From Anarhynchus alexandrinus (Eukaryota; Chordata; Aves; Charadriiformes; Charadriidae): a DNA stretch of 64,000 nt. Below the pieces are notes generated by a model. The model did not search any database and was not told the origin of the DNA. It saw nothing but the letters and a program-made list of their open reading frames with translations. The stretch covers positions 658,174 through 722,173 of the forward strand of contig VUYV01000156.1 of assembly GCA_008711295.1 (NCBI GenBank), given 5' to 3'. This document shows, in pieces, positions 11,201-22,700 of this stretch. The translations under genes and the position numbers were made by a program. Positions within the stretch are counted from its first letter, which is position 1, and each line of letters begins with the position of its first letter.

Positions 11201-11930
11201 CCCACCTTCTCCTGGGGTGCCCGATCGCCCACCCGTGCCGCTGCCCGCTGCCTCTCCGCACCGACCCGCTCATGCGGCTGCCTCTTCTCCGGCTGCCGCT
11301 GTCAAGTCAATGAGGAGAGAGCTTTGAAATCTCAATATTTTTTTTTTTTTCAGAAGCTGCAAGCTGGAAAAACCACTGCAGGTTCTCAGGGCTGCTGGAG
11401 ATGGGAGGAGGGCAGAGGGAGAGGTGTCTTTGGGAGATGGTTTTCAGTGCGAGGAGTTGTGCTCCCCAGACTCAGCCCCGGTGTTTTGGGGTCCCACGAG
11501 CGCCGAGCTCCCAGCAGGATCCTGGCTCTGCGACCTGCTGGAGAGATGAGTTTTCCCCAGAGTTTTATTTATTCTAATCACAGTTTTCCAGCCCCCGTGT
11601 AAGGACCTGGGTGTGTTGCTCCAGATTGGCCCATTGCCCTGGTTTGAGCGACACAGGACTAATTTATCTTCTACTGCCTGGGAAAATCGCACTTTTAGAA
11701 GGCTCTACTATCTGAATTTGTGAAAATATTTACTTTATAGCCAGCTATGGTGTGTGGGTTTCAAGGTCTCGGTGTTTTCGAGCTCACCAGGTGGTGGGAT
11801 GAGGAGAAGCGAGATGTGGGCACTTGGCCCAAAGTGGCCAACAGGATTATTTCATACCACGAACGTCACATTCAATATATAAATTAGAAACTTTGCTGCA
11901 AAGTTTTCTTCTTTAATGGCTGCGATCCAG
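8213..11930. other. Upstream of SERT-like exon 1; no gene recognised
   Basis: Should hold the 5' UTR exon(s) and promoter of the minus-strand transporter, but I cannot place them. A GC/CpG-rich stretch lies around 9400-9900. Minus frame 8663-8574 translates to a hydrophobic stretch (noted in the findings) with no family match. The remaining frames look like chance open reading. Confidence 0.45.
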
Positions 11931-14900
11931 AGAACTCCTTGCACGGGTGCCGGAGCCCTGAGCCCTTCCCTTCCTCCCGAAGCTGCAGCGCTCGCAGGGT
12001 CCCACATTGGCTGTCACTGCTGGGGGTGCACAGCTTCCACGGATAGAATGGGCTGAGGATAATCCCTGTAAATTCTATATTGGTATTGGAATCAATATTG
12101 GTTCTTTACTGTTATTAATGTTAATTATCTAGTCTTATTCTATTGAATATTTTATATTTCAATAGTTTATATTTCAACTCTCATGTTTCCTTGTTTTTTC
12201 CCGATTCCCCTTCCCAGGTGGGGAGGGGTCCTCAGGTGATAGAACAATTGTCTAAACGACAATAAATTGTTGTGGGTTTCTCAAACCATAACACCCATCA
12301 GCTGTTCCGCGTGGGGCTCAGCGTGCTCACCAGTGACACACCGGACGGGGGACTTTTCTGGGTAAAATGTTGGTATTTTGCCAATTGTAGCCCAATATTT
12401 TCGTCCATCATCTGACATTCAGTTAGAAGCCTTTCAGAGAGGAGACTCTGGAGACTACAGAGTGTTTGAAATCATACGCAGCTGAAGTCAGTGGCGCTGG
12501 ATCCGAGCGAGGGGGAAGGGGCAGTGGCAGGCGGCTGCGACGGGGGTCTCTGCTGGTTCTTTACAGCAGCTCACGCGCTGAAAGCCGGCGGGTCCCCTGC
12601 GCACCGGCCATCCCACTGTCTAAATAGCTGCAACACCACCATCAGACTTACTCTGTGCCCTCCCTTCACCAGGTTACTTTTGCTTTTTCCTGTTATTTTC
12701 TTTACTCAAAGCGCAAATCACTTTAGATTTAAAATGTGGGGTTTAAATCTAGCTCAAATCAGATTTAAATTTGAATTTCCACTGAGTTAGAAGTTGTTTC
12801 TAAACAGTACGATTATTTGATTAGCAGATTGCTTTTATCCTACCTGCTCATCCGTGCAATGAAATGCAGAGGAGTGAATTGCGGTCTTAAAACAACTATC
12901 CTGTTTAAGCCGCAGAGGCAGCAGTGGGAAGTTTAATTTAATTAGCATGATACTCAGAGATGTAACTTAATCACATTAAGTATAGATCAACGTGCTCCCA
13001 TTTAAGCTCTCCAGACTTCAAAAAACAGGGGCCAATCATCTCCCACCCGTCTTTAATCCAGGGAGAAGCAGAATTTTCCAAGGAAAAGGAAGCAGCGAGG
13101 CTTATGGAGAGCTCATCCCCGTGCTTGTTTAAGCTAATTTCTCCCCAAAGGAAGGTAATATATTAGTAATAGCTCCCACTCCCTCTATGGCACCGCTGTT
13201 CCTGGGGAGAAAGAAGCCAGGCAAATAACTCGTTGTCCCTCTCCAATGGCCTAAATGTTGCCCTACTCGGCACATGGTCCCACAGAAGTGTCGGCGCCCC
13301 CAACCACCAAAACCCCTCTGGGATCGTTCGGCGTGCGGACGCTGCCCACCCCGTGTTAGTGAGCCTGCGGTACCGCAGAGAGATTGACAGGACTGAAGAT
13401 CGTACAAACCCAGCACGGTTCATTAACAGGAATCGAAATGATCTTCTCGCTCCTCTGGGCTTCCCTCCGCCACTGCTGTGCATTTGGGTCAGGCTCACCG
13501 GGTGGGCACCGCTCCCCCGAGCTCGGCAGAGCCCCGCAGGAGTGCGGGTCCCCTCGGCATCACCCCTCGGCTGCATCCTGCCGGCACCAGCGCGGGGGGA
13601 GCCAGGCAGCGCTTGTCAGAGCACAAATGCTACGGCAGAGCTGCCGAGGTCTTGTGGGTGCTGGAAAAGCTGCTTGGGCTCATCTTGGCCCTGAAAATAA
13701 GTGAGGTTTGTTGGGCAAAGTCCTAAAAGGGTTGCTTTGGCTCGGCTCAGCTCATTTTCTTGATTGAGGTGCTAAACTGAACAATTCCTGATGTCCCCTG
13801 TCAGTCAAGAGGCAGGTCAATGTCTCCAACATCATTTTCACGATAGCAAAAGTGAGAAACGGGCAGGAGAAACTCACCTGCCTGTCCGAGCCCGAGTTCA
13901 AAACTTTGTCGGGCAGCCCAGGCTCTCCCGGCTGGTTTAGGTCAGACAGTCATCCTGGGCTGGGGAAGCTTTATAGAGACCAGAGCCATGCAAGGTGCCG
14001 CGTGTGACACGTCCATGCTGTGCCCCAGCTCCTTGGGAAACTGGCACCTTTTCGGTTCCAGCACCCTCAGGTACGCGGAGCCACGGCTCTGCGCAGTCCC
14101 AGCCACAGCTCAGGGGCAGGGGAGCCAGTAGGCTGCCTCTGCCCGTGGTAATTTTGTTCACTGTTGATATCTGATGGCGCTCCTACGTGATGTTTTATGA
14201 GGCTGTGATGCCTTCATTATGAGTGTTTATTAGCCTGTCTTAGTTGCCCATTCAAGACTGCAGGACCCGCGGTCATCAATAAATGACAGGCATGGTTGCG
14301 GAGCAGCAGAGCTCGGTACCAGCCGAGGGGGCTGACTCTGAGCACAGCCCGATTCCTGGCCGGCTGCGAGGGTCTCGGGTCAGACCTGGCAAGCCCTGAG
14401 CTCCTGCCTCTTAGCACTTTCGCTCCTTCTCCTCCCGCACCCCTTTTGGAGGAAGGGGACCCCATCCGCAGGGGTTCTCCACGGACAGACCCCCGGCGCA
14501 GGCTCTTGAGCAGAAGAGATGCAATGGTGCCACCTGGTGAGACCGGGCAGGCGGGCTCGCTGCCTCGGGGGTCCGCAGCTGATGGTGGAGGGGAGCAGAG
14601 CCACAGCCCTACGGACAAACCAGGCATGACACCCCCGACGTGGCACGCCAAGTCCTGTGTCACTGGCCCAACCTGAGGCCAGGGGTGACTCCCCGGGCTG
14701 AGATCAGCATCCCAAGGGTCGAGTCAACACTCAGCGACCGCAGACGGGAGTTGTGACCCCCACCAGCATCACCCACAGATGCCCAGGCTGGATTCCCACA
14801 GATGCCAGAACCTTTCTGGGATACGCCTGGACCAGCAATCACATATCCCCAAGCAAGCCGGCCCTGTCGCTGCAGTTCAGTAATGTTTGCGCTGGCACCA

Positions 14901-15924
14901 CCTCTGTTAACAGGGTATTTAGCAAGCAAATAAACAGTGAAAAGCAAATAGCATACAAGGAAATAGTTTTTTTCTACAACGGATATGGCACAGGGATTCT
15001 CCTGGCCCCTGTGGCTGCGGTAAAGTACAGAAGGGGCGGAATTCTGGTTAATCCCCAGTTCAGAGCTCCCTCCTGTTCTCCCGGCTGATGAACGCCCAGC
15101 ACGGGTGGCACAGGGGACCCATTGGGATGGATGATTCCTGCTGTCTTCAGGGCCACCCGCCACCAGCACGGGGTGGAAGGCAGCTGCTGGGAGGCAGAGG
15201 ACGCAGCCCAGACCCCGGTGTGGCAGTGGAGCAGTGCCCAGGGCTGCGGGGGCTGGGAATTTGGAACAGGCTGGGACCTTCCCTGCTCGCTGTGAGCCCG
15301 TTCCCAAGCAGGGGAAGTGAGTCCCATCCCAAGCAATGGCAGCAAGGACCAGCCCGGGGCCATGTTGGTGGCTGGCAGCTGCATGCCATCGTGCAGCGTG
15401 GCCGGGCACCGCTGCCCTCGTGCTAATGCGGTTTGTAGTTATTGGAAACTGGACTGCGAAGGAGCCGGGATCCTGTTTCTATGGAAATGTCCTGGAACAG
15501 CAAACGAGGGAAGAGAAAAACAGAAGATATGTTAATGGGCGCTGCTCGGCAGGGCGTTCTCTGAAGGGGCTGTGATTTTGATAGGAAGCATCTCGGGTCT
15601 GCTGTCAATATGTCTTCTCGGCTCATTATTGCCTTCCTGGCCTGGAAGAGCCCACCGGAGCCTGCCTGGATGGTGGGTGGCTGCTGAGATATTGCCGCTT
15701 CACACCTCCTGGAGCTCCCAAACCCCCGTACGACACCGGACATGGCCAACTCTACCCACCACAAAGCCACCCTGCATGTGGGGACACACCGAGGGCTGCA
15801 GCCTGTGCCCCGTCTCTGTATCACCCGTGTCACCCAGCCCCACGGGCCACCATCCCCGGGCACCTCAGGGCACCTCGGCCCCAGCTCGAGGGGTGCTGGG
15901 ACCTGGCTGGGGCAGGGGGGGTGT
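11931..15924. other. Intergenic spacer between divergent genes
   Basis: Mixed composition, AT-rich at about 12050-12180 and 12680-13020. No exon, tRNA or CR1 copy is recognised. One possible LTR-like remnant is listed separately. Confidence 0.5.
12060..12292 (+). repeat. Possible degraded LTR-retroelement remnant
   Basis: An AT-rich stretch is followed by CCCAGGTGGGGAGGGG near 12217 and an AATAAATTGTTG element near 12261, then GGGTTTCTCAAACCATAACA. This resembles the U3/R-end style and the TTxxACCA-type ends of avian endogenous retrovirus LTRs. No coding remains or matching second LTR are visible. Recognition is weak. Confidence 0.2.
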
Positions 15925-16790
15925 CTCAGTTGAGGGGTGCCTGGTGGTGGGGAGCCCCTGGGAGCTGGGGGGCCCAGCTGTGGTACCCACTGAGGGGCAG
16001 GGCCTCGTTGGGGTCCCCCCACTGCGGGGCCAGGCCTGGTTCAAACCCCCCGGGGGGGTCCGTGCCTGGTTGGGGTCCCCCCTTGGTGGCCAGGGCCCAG
16101 CTGGAGTACCCCCCCACCCCCAGGACTGTGCCTGGTTGGGGTCCCCCTTGCTGGTGGGTCCCAGTTGGGGTTGTCATTCCCCCCCTTGGGGGAACGTGCC
16201 CAGTTGGGGTACCCCCTTGGTGGCCGGGGCTTGGTTGGGGTCCCCCCTCAAGGGACTGTGTCCGGTTGGGGTCCCCCCTTGATGGCCGGGGCCCAGCTGC
16301 GGTCACCCCCTGAGGGACCATGCCCAGTTGGGGTCTCTCCTTGGTTGGCCGGGGCCTGGTTGGGGTCCTCCCCTTGGTAGCAGGGGTCCAGTTGGGGACC
16401 CCCTCAGGGGACCGTGGCCGGTTGGAGTCCCCCCCCTCAGGGGACCGTGTCTGGTTGGGGTCCCCCCTTGATGGCCAGGGCCCAGATGGGGTCTGTTACC
16501 CCTCAAGGGACCGTGCCCAGTTGGGGTCCCCCCTGAGGGTCCAGGCCTGGTTGGGGTCCCCCCCTTGGTGGCTGGGGTCCGGTTGGGGTCCCCCCACTAA
16601 GGGGCCGGGCCTGGTTCAGGCTCCCCCTGAGGGTCTGCGCCCAGTTGGGGTCCCTCCTTGGTGGCCCGGGCCTGGTTGGGGTCGCCCCCCTCGGGACCGT
16701 GCCCGGTCGGGGCCCCCCCCCTTCGGTGGCCGTGTCCCGGCTGGGGTCGCCCCCCGATGGCGGCCGGTTGCCGGGGTTGCCGCTTGCCCG
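15925..16790 (+). repeat. G/C-skewed minisatellite, about 30-33 bp units, more than 22 copies
   Basis: Repeats of a core GGTTGGGGTCCCCCC followed by one of two endings, CTTGGTGGCCGGGG or CTCAGGGGACCGTG. The two endings often alternate, giving an approximate 62-bp higher-order period. Units vary in length (29-39 bp) and carry many substitutions, so the array is old or fast-evolving. It lies directly upstream of the first confidently placed SGSM1 exon. Stop-free frames through it are a by-product of the repeat. Confidence 0.9.
16757..16766 (+). CDS. SGSM1: Candidate SGSM1 first coding exon
   Basis: ATGGCGGCCG at the end of the minisatellite would encode M-A-A and leave one G, which joins the AG of exon 2 to give Glu: [12 protein letters not shown], much like the human start. 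The donor GTTGCC is weak. The true first exon could instead lie in missing sequence at the N (16791) or further upstream. Confidence 0.3.
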
Positions 16791-19700
16791 TNGGCGGGTA
16801 GGGCGGGCGGCGGGTCGGGACCGGGACCGGGACCGGGGCCGGGGCCGGGGCCGGGGCGCACTAACGGGCCTCTCCCCCTTCTCCCCACAGAGGCGGAGAC
16901 CCGGCAGCGGCTGCTGCGCACCGTCAAGAAGGAGGTGGGTGCGGGACCGCGGCGGCGGCCCCCGCGGGAGAAGCCCCGGCCCCTCTCACGCCTCGGGGAC
17001 CCCCCGGTGATGGGTGTCTGCGGCGGGACCCTCCCCGGAGAGGGGAGCCCCGGCCCCGGGCTCGCCGCCCGCAGCATCCCGCTGGCTCCTGCCGGTGCTG
17101 CTGCAGCGGATTTAAGACTCCCCCCCCCCCCCCCCNCCCACCCTCCCAACCCCGATCAGGACAAGGGGGGGCAGCCTGAGGCCGCCCCCGCGGCGGGGGC
17201 TGCAGCTGCCCTGTTCCTGGGGAGGTGGAGGAGCATCATCCCCGCAGCACCGCCGGATTTTGGCACCCCGATGTCCTCTGTCTTTTGAAAATTGGCTTTT
17301 GCTGTTGGCAGAGCGGCTCTCGCAAGTTGGGGCTTTCCACAGGAGGGGGGGGGGAAAAGGAGGTGACTCCCGGTGCTGGTGGCCTTGGGAGCGGGGATGG
17401 GATGGAGCCCTCCTTCTTCCGCAGGGCGGGGGGCAGCCGGCTGGTGGGGAGCCCGGCACGGACGGGGTTGTGCACCGCAGCCAGCCAAGAAAATGGGGAG
17501 TGTGCCCGGGAGTGTTCGTGTGGCCAGTGCAAAGCCATGGCGGTTTACATCTGCCTCCTCCGGTCTCGCTTCTTGGGCATCTTTCACTCTCTGTTAGTTC
17601 ATACTGTGTTTTGTGCTAAGCTTCCTCAAGCTCCCTCTCTCCCTGCAGAGTTTAGCGTTTATGACGCGCGTAGCGGTAACGCAGTGAGCTGAGGGTAGAT
17701 GTAGACGGGGAGCTGAGGGTCCCACGGCTCTGCCACGTAGTTGGTGTGTTGCTTGTACGTGGAGGTGGGCGGTGGGGGCCCCGTCTGAGCCACCCGTCCG
17801 CGGCCGCTGAGTCTGGAGCTAAATGTCCTGGGACCCACTGCAGAGGAACCCAGACTTGCTCTGCTGTGTGGTGGAGCGCTGCATGGCCGGGAGCTGTTGT
17901 CATCTCCTGCCTGCGGTCTGTCCCCGCAGGTCACCTCTCCTGGGATTTTGGAGGGTGTGATGTGTGACGTTTTGTTTTCTGGTCTTACAAGCGTCTTGAT
18001 AACCAGCTTATGGGCTCTGGGAAGTGGAACGTCCCTGCTGGGATCGCTGCCCCGAGTAGGGTGAACAAGACCCGTGGGCGGTAGATCTGGGGAGGGTGAC
18101 AGCGTGGTGTGTTTGGCTGTTCATCCAGACCACTTCCCACCTTTAATCCTGTGCCGGGTGTGGTGGTAAGGAATACTACTTGTTGCCTTGGCAACAGCTA
18201 TTAAACCAGAAAAAGGGTATGACATTTATTTAGCATCCTGGATAAAGCTGACATCTCATTATTACTGTCTGTCTGCCACGACTCCTGAGTGGAGAGAGAC
18301 AAAACAGCAGACTACGCCTCGACTGCCGCTGCAGGATGGGAGGCGAGGCTTGCCCATCGGTGTGCCGGTTAAACCGCTCGGCCGGCGGACGGGAGCTTCC
18401 TTCCGGAGACCGCTGTGGCCTCCGCAGGCTGTCACTGCACATGAGCATCTTCCACGCTGGCATTCGGTACCGGCCTCCGCTCCCTTTGCTCTTCCTCCGG
18501 GGGCTGCGTGCTCAAAGAAAGTGCAGCTTGTGCCTAGGGCGGGAGAGCTGAGGGTTGTGACGTGCCCTTCTGCTGTTTTTTTGGGAAAATAAATATATTG
18601 TACGAGGGTTTGGTGAATGCCAGTAAAGGTTGAAGGAGAGAGGTGATGTATGGGGAAAGCCCTTCCGCCCTGGTGAAGTGCCACCCGCCGATGCATCACG
18701 GTGCCCTGACGTGGGTGCTGGACACAGTCTGGTACCTCTCCAGCAGCGCTTTAGCGAGAGCACTGCTGATGCAGAGCAGAGATTTTTTTTTTTTTCTGGT
18801 GGTCTCATTGCTCTGGAGCCTGCCTCGGGACGTCAGTGTGGATGCGGGGGGTTGCGCTTTCCTTCGGGATTCTCCCAGCTCGGTGCCTGCTGGAAGCGGT
18901 GAGACCCGGCGGGGGCTTCGGTCCAGCGAGGTGGGGCTGTTCGTGCGCAGCCGCGCGGGTGGGTGAGTTCCGTGTCAGCCCCCTGCTCTGCGCCCTCTCC
19001 GCCTGCGTTTTGCTTGGTTAGGATTAAAAAAAACACCTGGGGCAACAGGTGATGTAGCTCATTATTTGCAGCATCCCTGAAGCTGGGAACTGGTGGGGCG
19101 TTCTTTTGCCTGTTGCTCCCTGCTCATTAGGCCCATTTTGCTTTTGTTTTTCCTTCCTCTCCTAGACTGACTTCAGGATAAGTCAGGAGCTTGTGCAGAC
19201 TCCAAGGAGAAGTAGAAAGAACCAATTGCAGAAATCTCCTTCCGCCCCCTGGAATTGTTACCTTTCACAAAACTGCGTATTCTCATTTTATTAAACCATG
19301 TCTGGTTTTGCTTCAGCCATGGCTCTGTGTGATCTGCTGCGGTCCTCAAGTGCCGGTGAGCTCTACTGTGACTGGGGACAGCCATGGATCACACTTGGGA
19401 AGCCACACATCTGTCCTCCTAGTGCGATAGCTGAAGGAGTAAAATATTGTGAAGACAAGGTCTGCTTAGACAAGGTAGAGAAACAGTAAATCAAAATTAC
19501 CAAAAGCACCACAATGAGCAAATGGACTTTGATATTTGGTTGATGCTGTTGTTAATACATTTTTATTTTTAGTAAGATTTGCAGGTTGAATATCAGCTAT
19601 CACCATCTCCCCCTGCCAAATGGTTATAATAAATCAAACTAATCCCGAAAGCTGCAAAATGGACTGTTTGTCAGCAGACTGCAATGGAAGGAGTGGAAAT

Positions 19701-22700
19701 AAGACTTTCTGAGGAATCCTGTTTCCTGTTATGCAGGATAAGAAGCATAACCAAATCCTCTCTGATTTTTTTTGAGCTTTTATCAGATGGAATGAGGCTT
19801 CTTTAAAAACTCAGAGCCTGAAATATCCAGGTTTTAAAGGGTGTTGAATTCTCAACTAAAAATATTCTTCTTGCAACCCGTACTCTTCCCTTTCTTTTGC
19901 AAGTTTCATTTTTAATAGAGGCGAATCCTGTAGTGTGTTTTTGACTGCCTCCAGGTAATTGCTTTGCATACAGAAATAGGTGGGGAAGCAGGTGTCACCC
20001 GGGAAATACAGGCTGTGCTCCGCCGTGCCTGGAAAATGAGTTGTGCGAAAAGCTGAATGGAATATGAAAGTAAACAGTTGCCTTGCTGATTATTCTGCAA
20101 CGACTTAGTTTATGTTTAACTTGCCATTCAGCAGGTAGCTTTAAGTCTTTTACTCATCAATAACTGCTGCGTCTGCATCGAACATTTTGCTGCCTGTTCT
20201 TCGAATTTTTTTTAAAAACTGTTATTGATTGACCACAACCTGCTTGCTTGCTGATGTCCTGCGGTCTTCTATCGGCTATACTGTTTATTTTTTAATAGCT
20301 TGGGTGGTTGTCACTGCTCAGCTGTTGACTAATTCCATCATCTTATATCATAGGGACAACAGTCAGTCTCTCTTCCTCCCACCCTGTAAATGAGGTGCCC
20401 CCGCTACGCAGCCATATTGTCTGGTTCGTGGCTAAGTAACGCAGAGCGACTGGTAAGAGCAATATTTTTGCAGCTTGGGTTTGTTTTTCTGGAGCGTGTC
20501 TGTGCGCCTGCGGTTCCAAAATATCAGATTGCGGGTGTCAATGCCAGCTATTTCATTCTGGATTGGTAGAAAATTGTAAATTAATTTAGTGTTATTAGGA
20601 TTTGAAAAATTAATGTTGATAGCTTTAAATGTTCTCAAGGCCAATTTAAAAAAAAAAAAAAAGGCCTTTGTGTAGCTGTCAAAACTGTTCAGGCAAAATG
20701 AAGATGAGGATGATAAGCTGCAGGTTTGTAATGAAAGCTGCTGTTTGCAGAGGGACCGTCTGATGTCTCTCAAGCACCCAGGTCAGCCTTTTCCAAATGT
20801 TCCTATATCAAAAGTAAACAGATGGCTTTAATGCAGCATTTCTCGATTGCCTGCATCGATCTCTTCTGAAAAGAGTATTACTAATCGCTGGGGACCATTT
20901 TCTCTCCTTTTGAAGATAAAAGCAGGGGTGTGCAGAAGTGCTCTCATCCTCCAGAAACCCCTGGCTGCATCTTTCATACCCAGAAGAGGTTTCGCCGCTT
21001 GCTTCCGTCCTTCATCTTCCTTCTCAGTGTTCGGGGAGACGAGATCCGTGTGCCAGAGGAGCCTCCTTCCCCCCCACCCAGCCTCTCCTCTCTGCTGCCA
21101 AAATGTCATCCTCCTCCCCTTGTGGCGTCCCGGCTGTTGCCATGGAAATACCTGTTTGCGCACAGATTCAGGACTTCAAAGCAATTCGGGGCTGGAGTTG
21201 CACCTGGTTTCAGTGCAAATAGTGTCAGTCTTTGCCGTGTTTGCTAATTGAATCCCAAACGCTTGTCAGCGTAACGTTTTGCACCTCGGGAAGCAGCAGC
21301 TTTGTGGTGTGATGGGTGCAGAACAAAACAGGGTAAAGCTTTGAGATCAGGCGTTGAAAACAGAGAAATGACTAAAGTTTTTCCTGAAATGTTGCAGCGT
21401 CTTTCTTGAGCATCTTACAGCGAGCAGTACCAGCAGTGCCAACAGATGGCATGGGAATTTGCGTTTGACAAGCACAACAGGAATAGAATCAGCTATAACA
21501 TGATCTTACGTGATCTTAAATTAGTGTTGCATGTATGGAATTTGGCCAAAAGTTGTTGCCCTGTGAAGAAAGTCTGATGCAAAACACTGTCAGCAAATAC
21601 ACGCAACTGGGATCATCTCTGTTTCCCCCAGGGTACAATATTGCATTATGGACCCTTCCATTTAATGTCTTTTTGATTTCTTTCCCAGCAAACTGTCCAA
21701 ATATTCCGAGTTTATATGCATTAACACCTTCTTCCTCCTTAACCCCCCCAAGGAAACTCAGCCCGGTTCCCAACCGTGAGCACACGTGGTTCCTGGGGAA
21801 GGTCTGCTGGCTGCCCTGAAAATCCCACGCGTGTCACATGGATGGTACCCCAGCTGCAGAAGGTGCTATGTTTTATTTAGTAAGCGGGGATAAATAATTA
21901 AATAAGACTTTTAGAAAAGCCAAAGGTCTCAGTGGGTAGGATTGCGATCAATGTTTCTGTGGCAGCAAGAATACGGAGCTGTCGAACGGCACGTGAGGGG
22001 TCTGGTGCCGTTCGAGCTGTCCCCGTGCTGTCCTCCTGCGGTGCGAGGGGACTGTGTTCCCCGTCGCTCCAGTGAGATGGCTGGTGAGAGTCCCTGAAGT
22101 CTCTGGGTATAAATAGTGCAGGTACTCTGAAGCTGGCAGTATTTTAACCGATTGGAGCACAATTAATTGGAATTATTTAATGGTCAGCTGGTAAAGTCTT
22201 AGGTGAGTGGCAAGAGCTTGGCTGCAACTTGTGATGGTGCTGGAAGAGCCTGTGTGGCACCTGCTTTTGGAATAATTGGGGTGTTTGTTGCTGGAGAGGT
22301 AAGAAACTGCGTCTTGCAACACTGAGCTGGGTAGTATGAATTTTTATAAACAACTCTGCTAAAAGAGGATGTTGTAGCTTTGTCGGCTAAAGCAAAAACG
22401 CTATAGCCAGACATTTCGTTTTCAAATGAGAAGATACATCTGCTTTGTGAGAGGTGTTGGGCTGAGAGTTCCGCTTTAGCTGAAAAGGTGACTTTTAGCT
22501 GCAGCGCAGGTGGTGCGATTGGAGGAACTTGTTTTTCTGTCCACCATGCCCAGAGCGCTGTGCATCTGCCTCACCAAGTGATCCTTTAGCATTTTATCAT
22601 ACCTGAGAAGTGATACTATGGTCCGTGGACACGTCTTACACGGTGCACGGGAAACTGTTTCCTGTCGAGCTTAACCAGAGCTTTTTCCTGGAAAGAGACC

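Larger units (their letters stand above)
16600..17240 (+). promoter_or_regulatory. SGSM1: SGSM1 5' CpG-island-like region
   Basis: Very GC- and CpG-rich sequence around the first placed SGSM1 exon, interrupted by single Ns at 16791 and 17136 where the assembly is unresolved (the second inside a poly-C run). A promoter is inferred from composition and position only. No TATA box is apparent. Confidence 0.45.

Noticed and set aside
15572..17288. Long stop-free frames (up to 322 codons) on both strands through 15.6-17.3 kb
   Set aside because: They run through the GC-rich minisatellite, whose units lack stops in several frames; the translations are simple Gly/Pro/Leu/Trp repeats and cross Ns and the SGSM1 splice sites.
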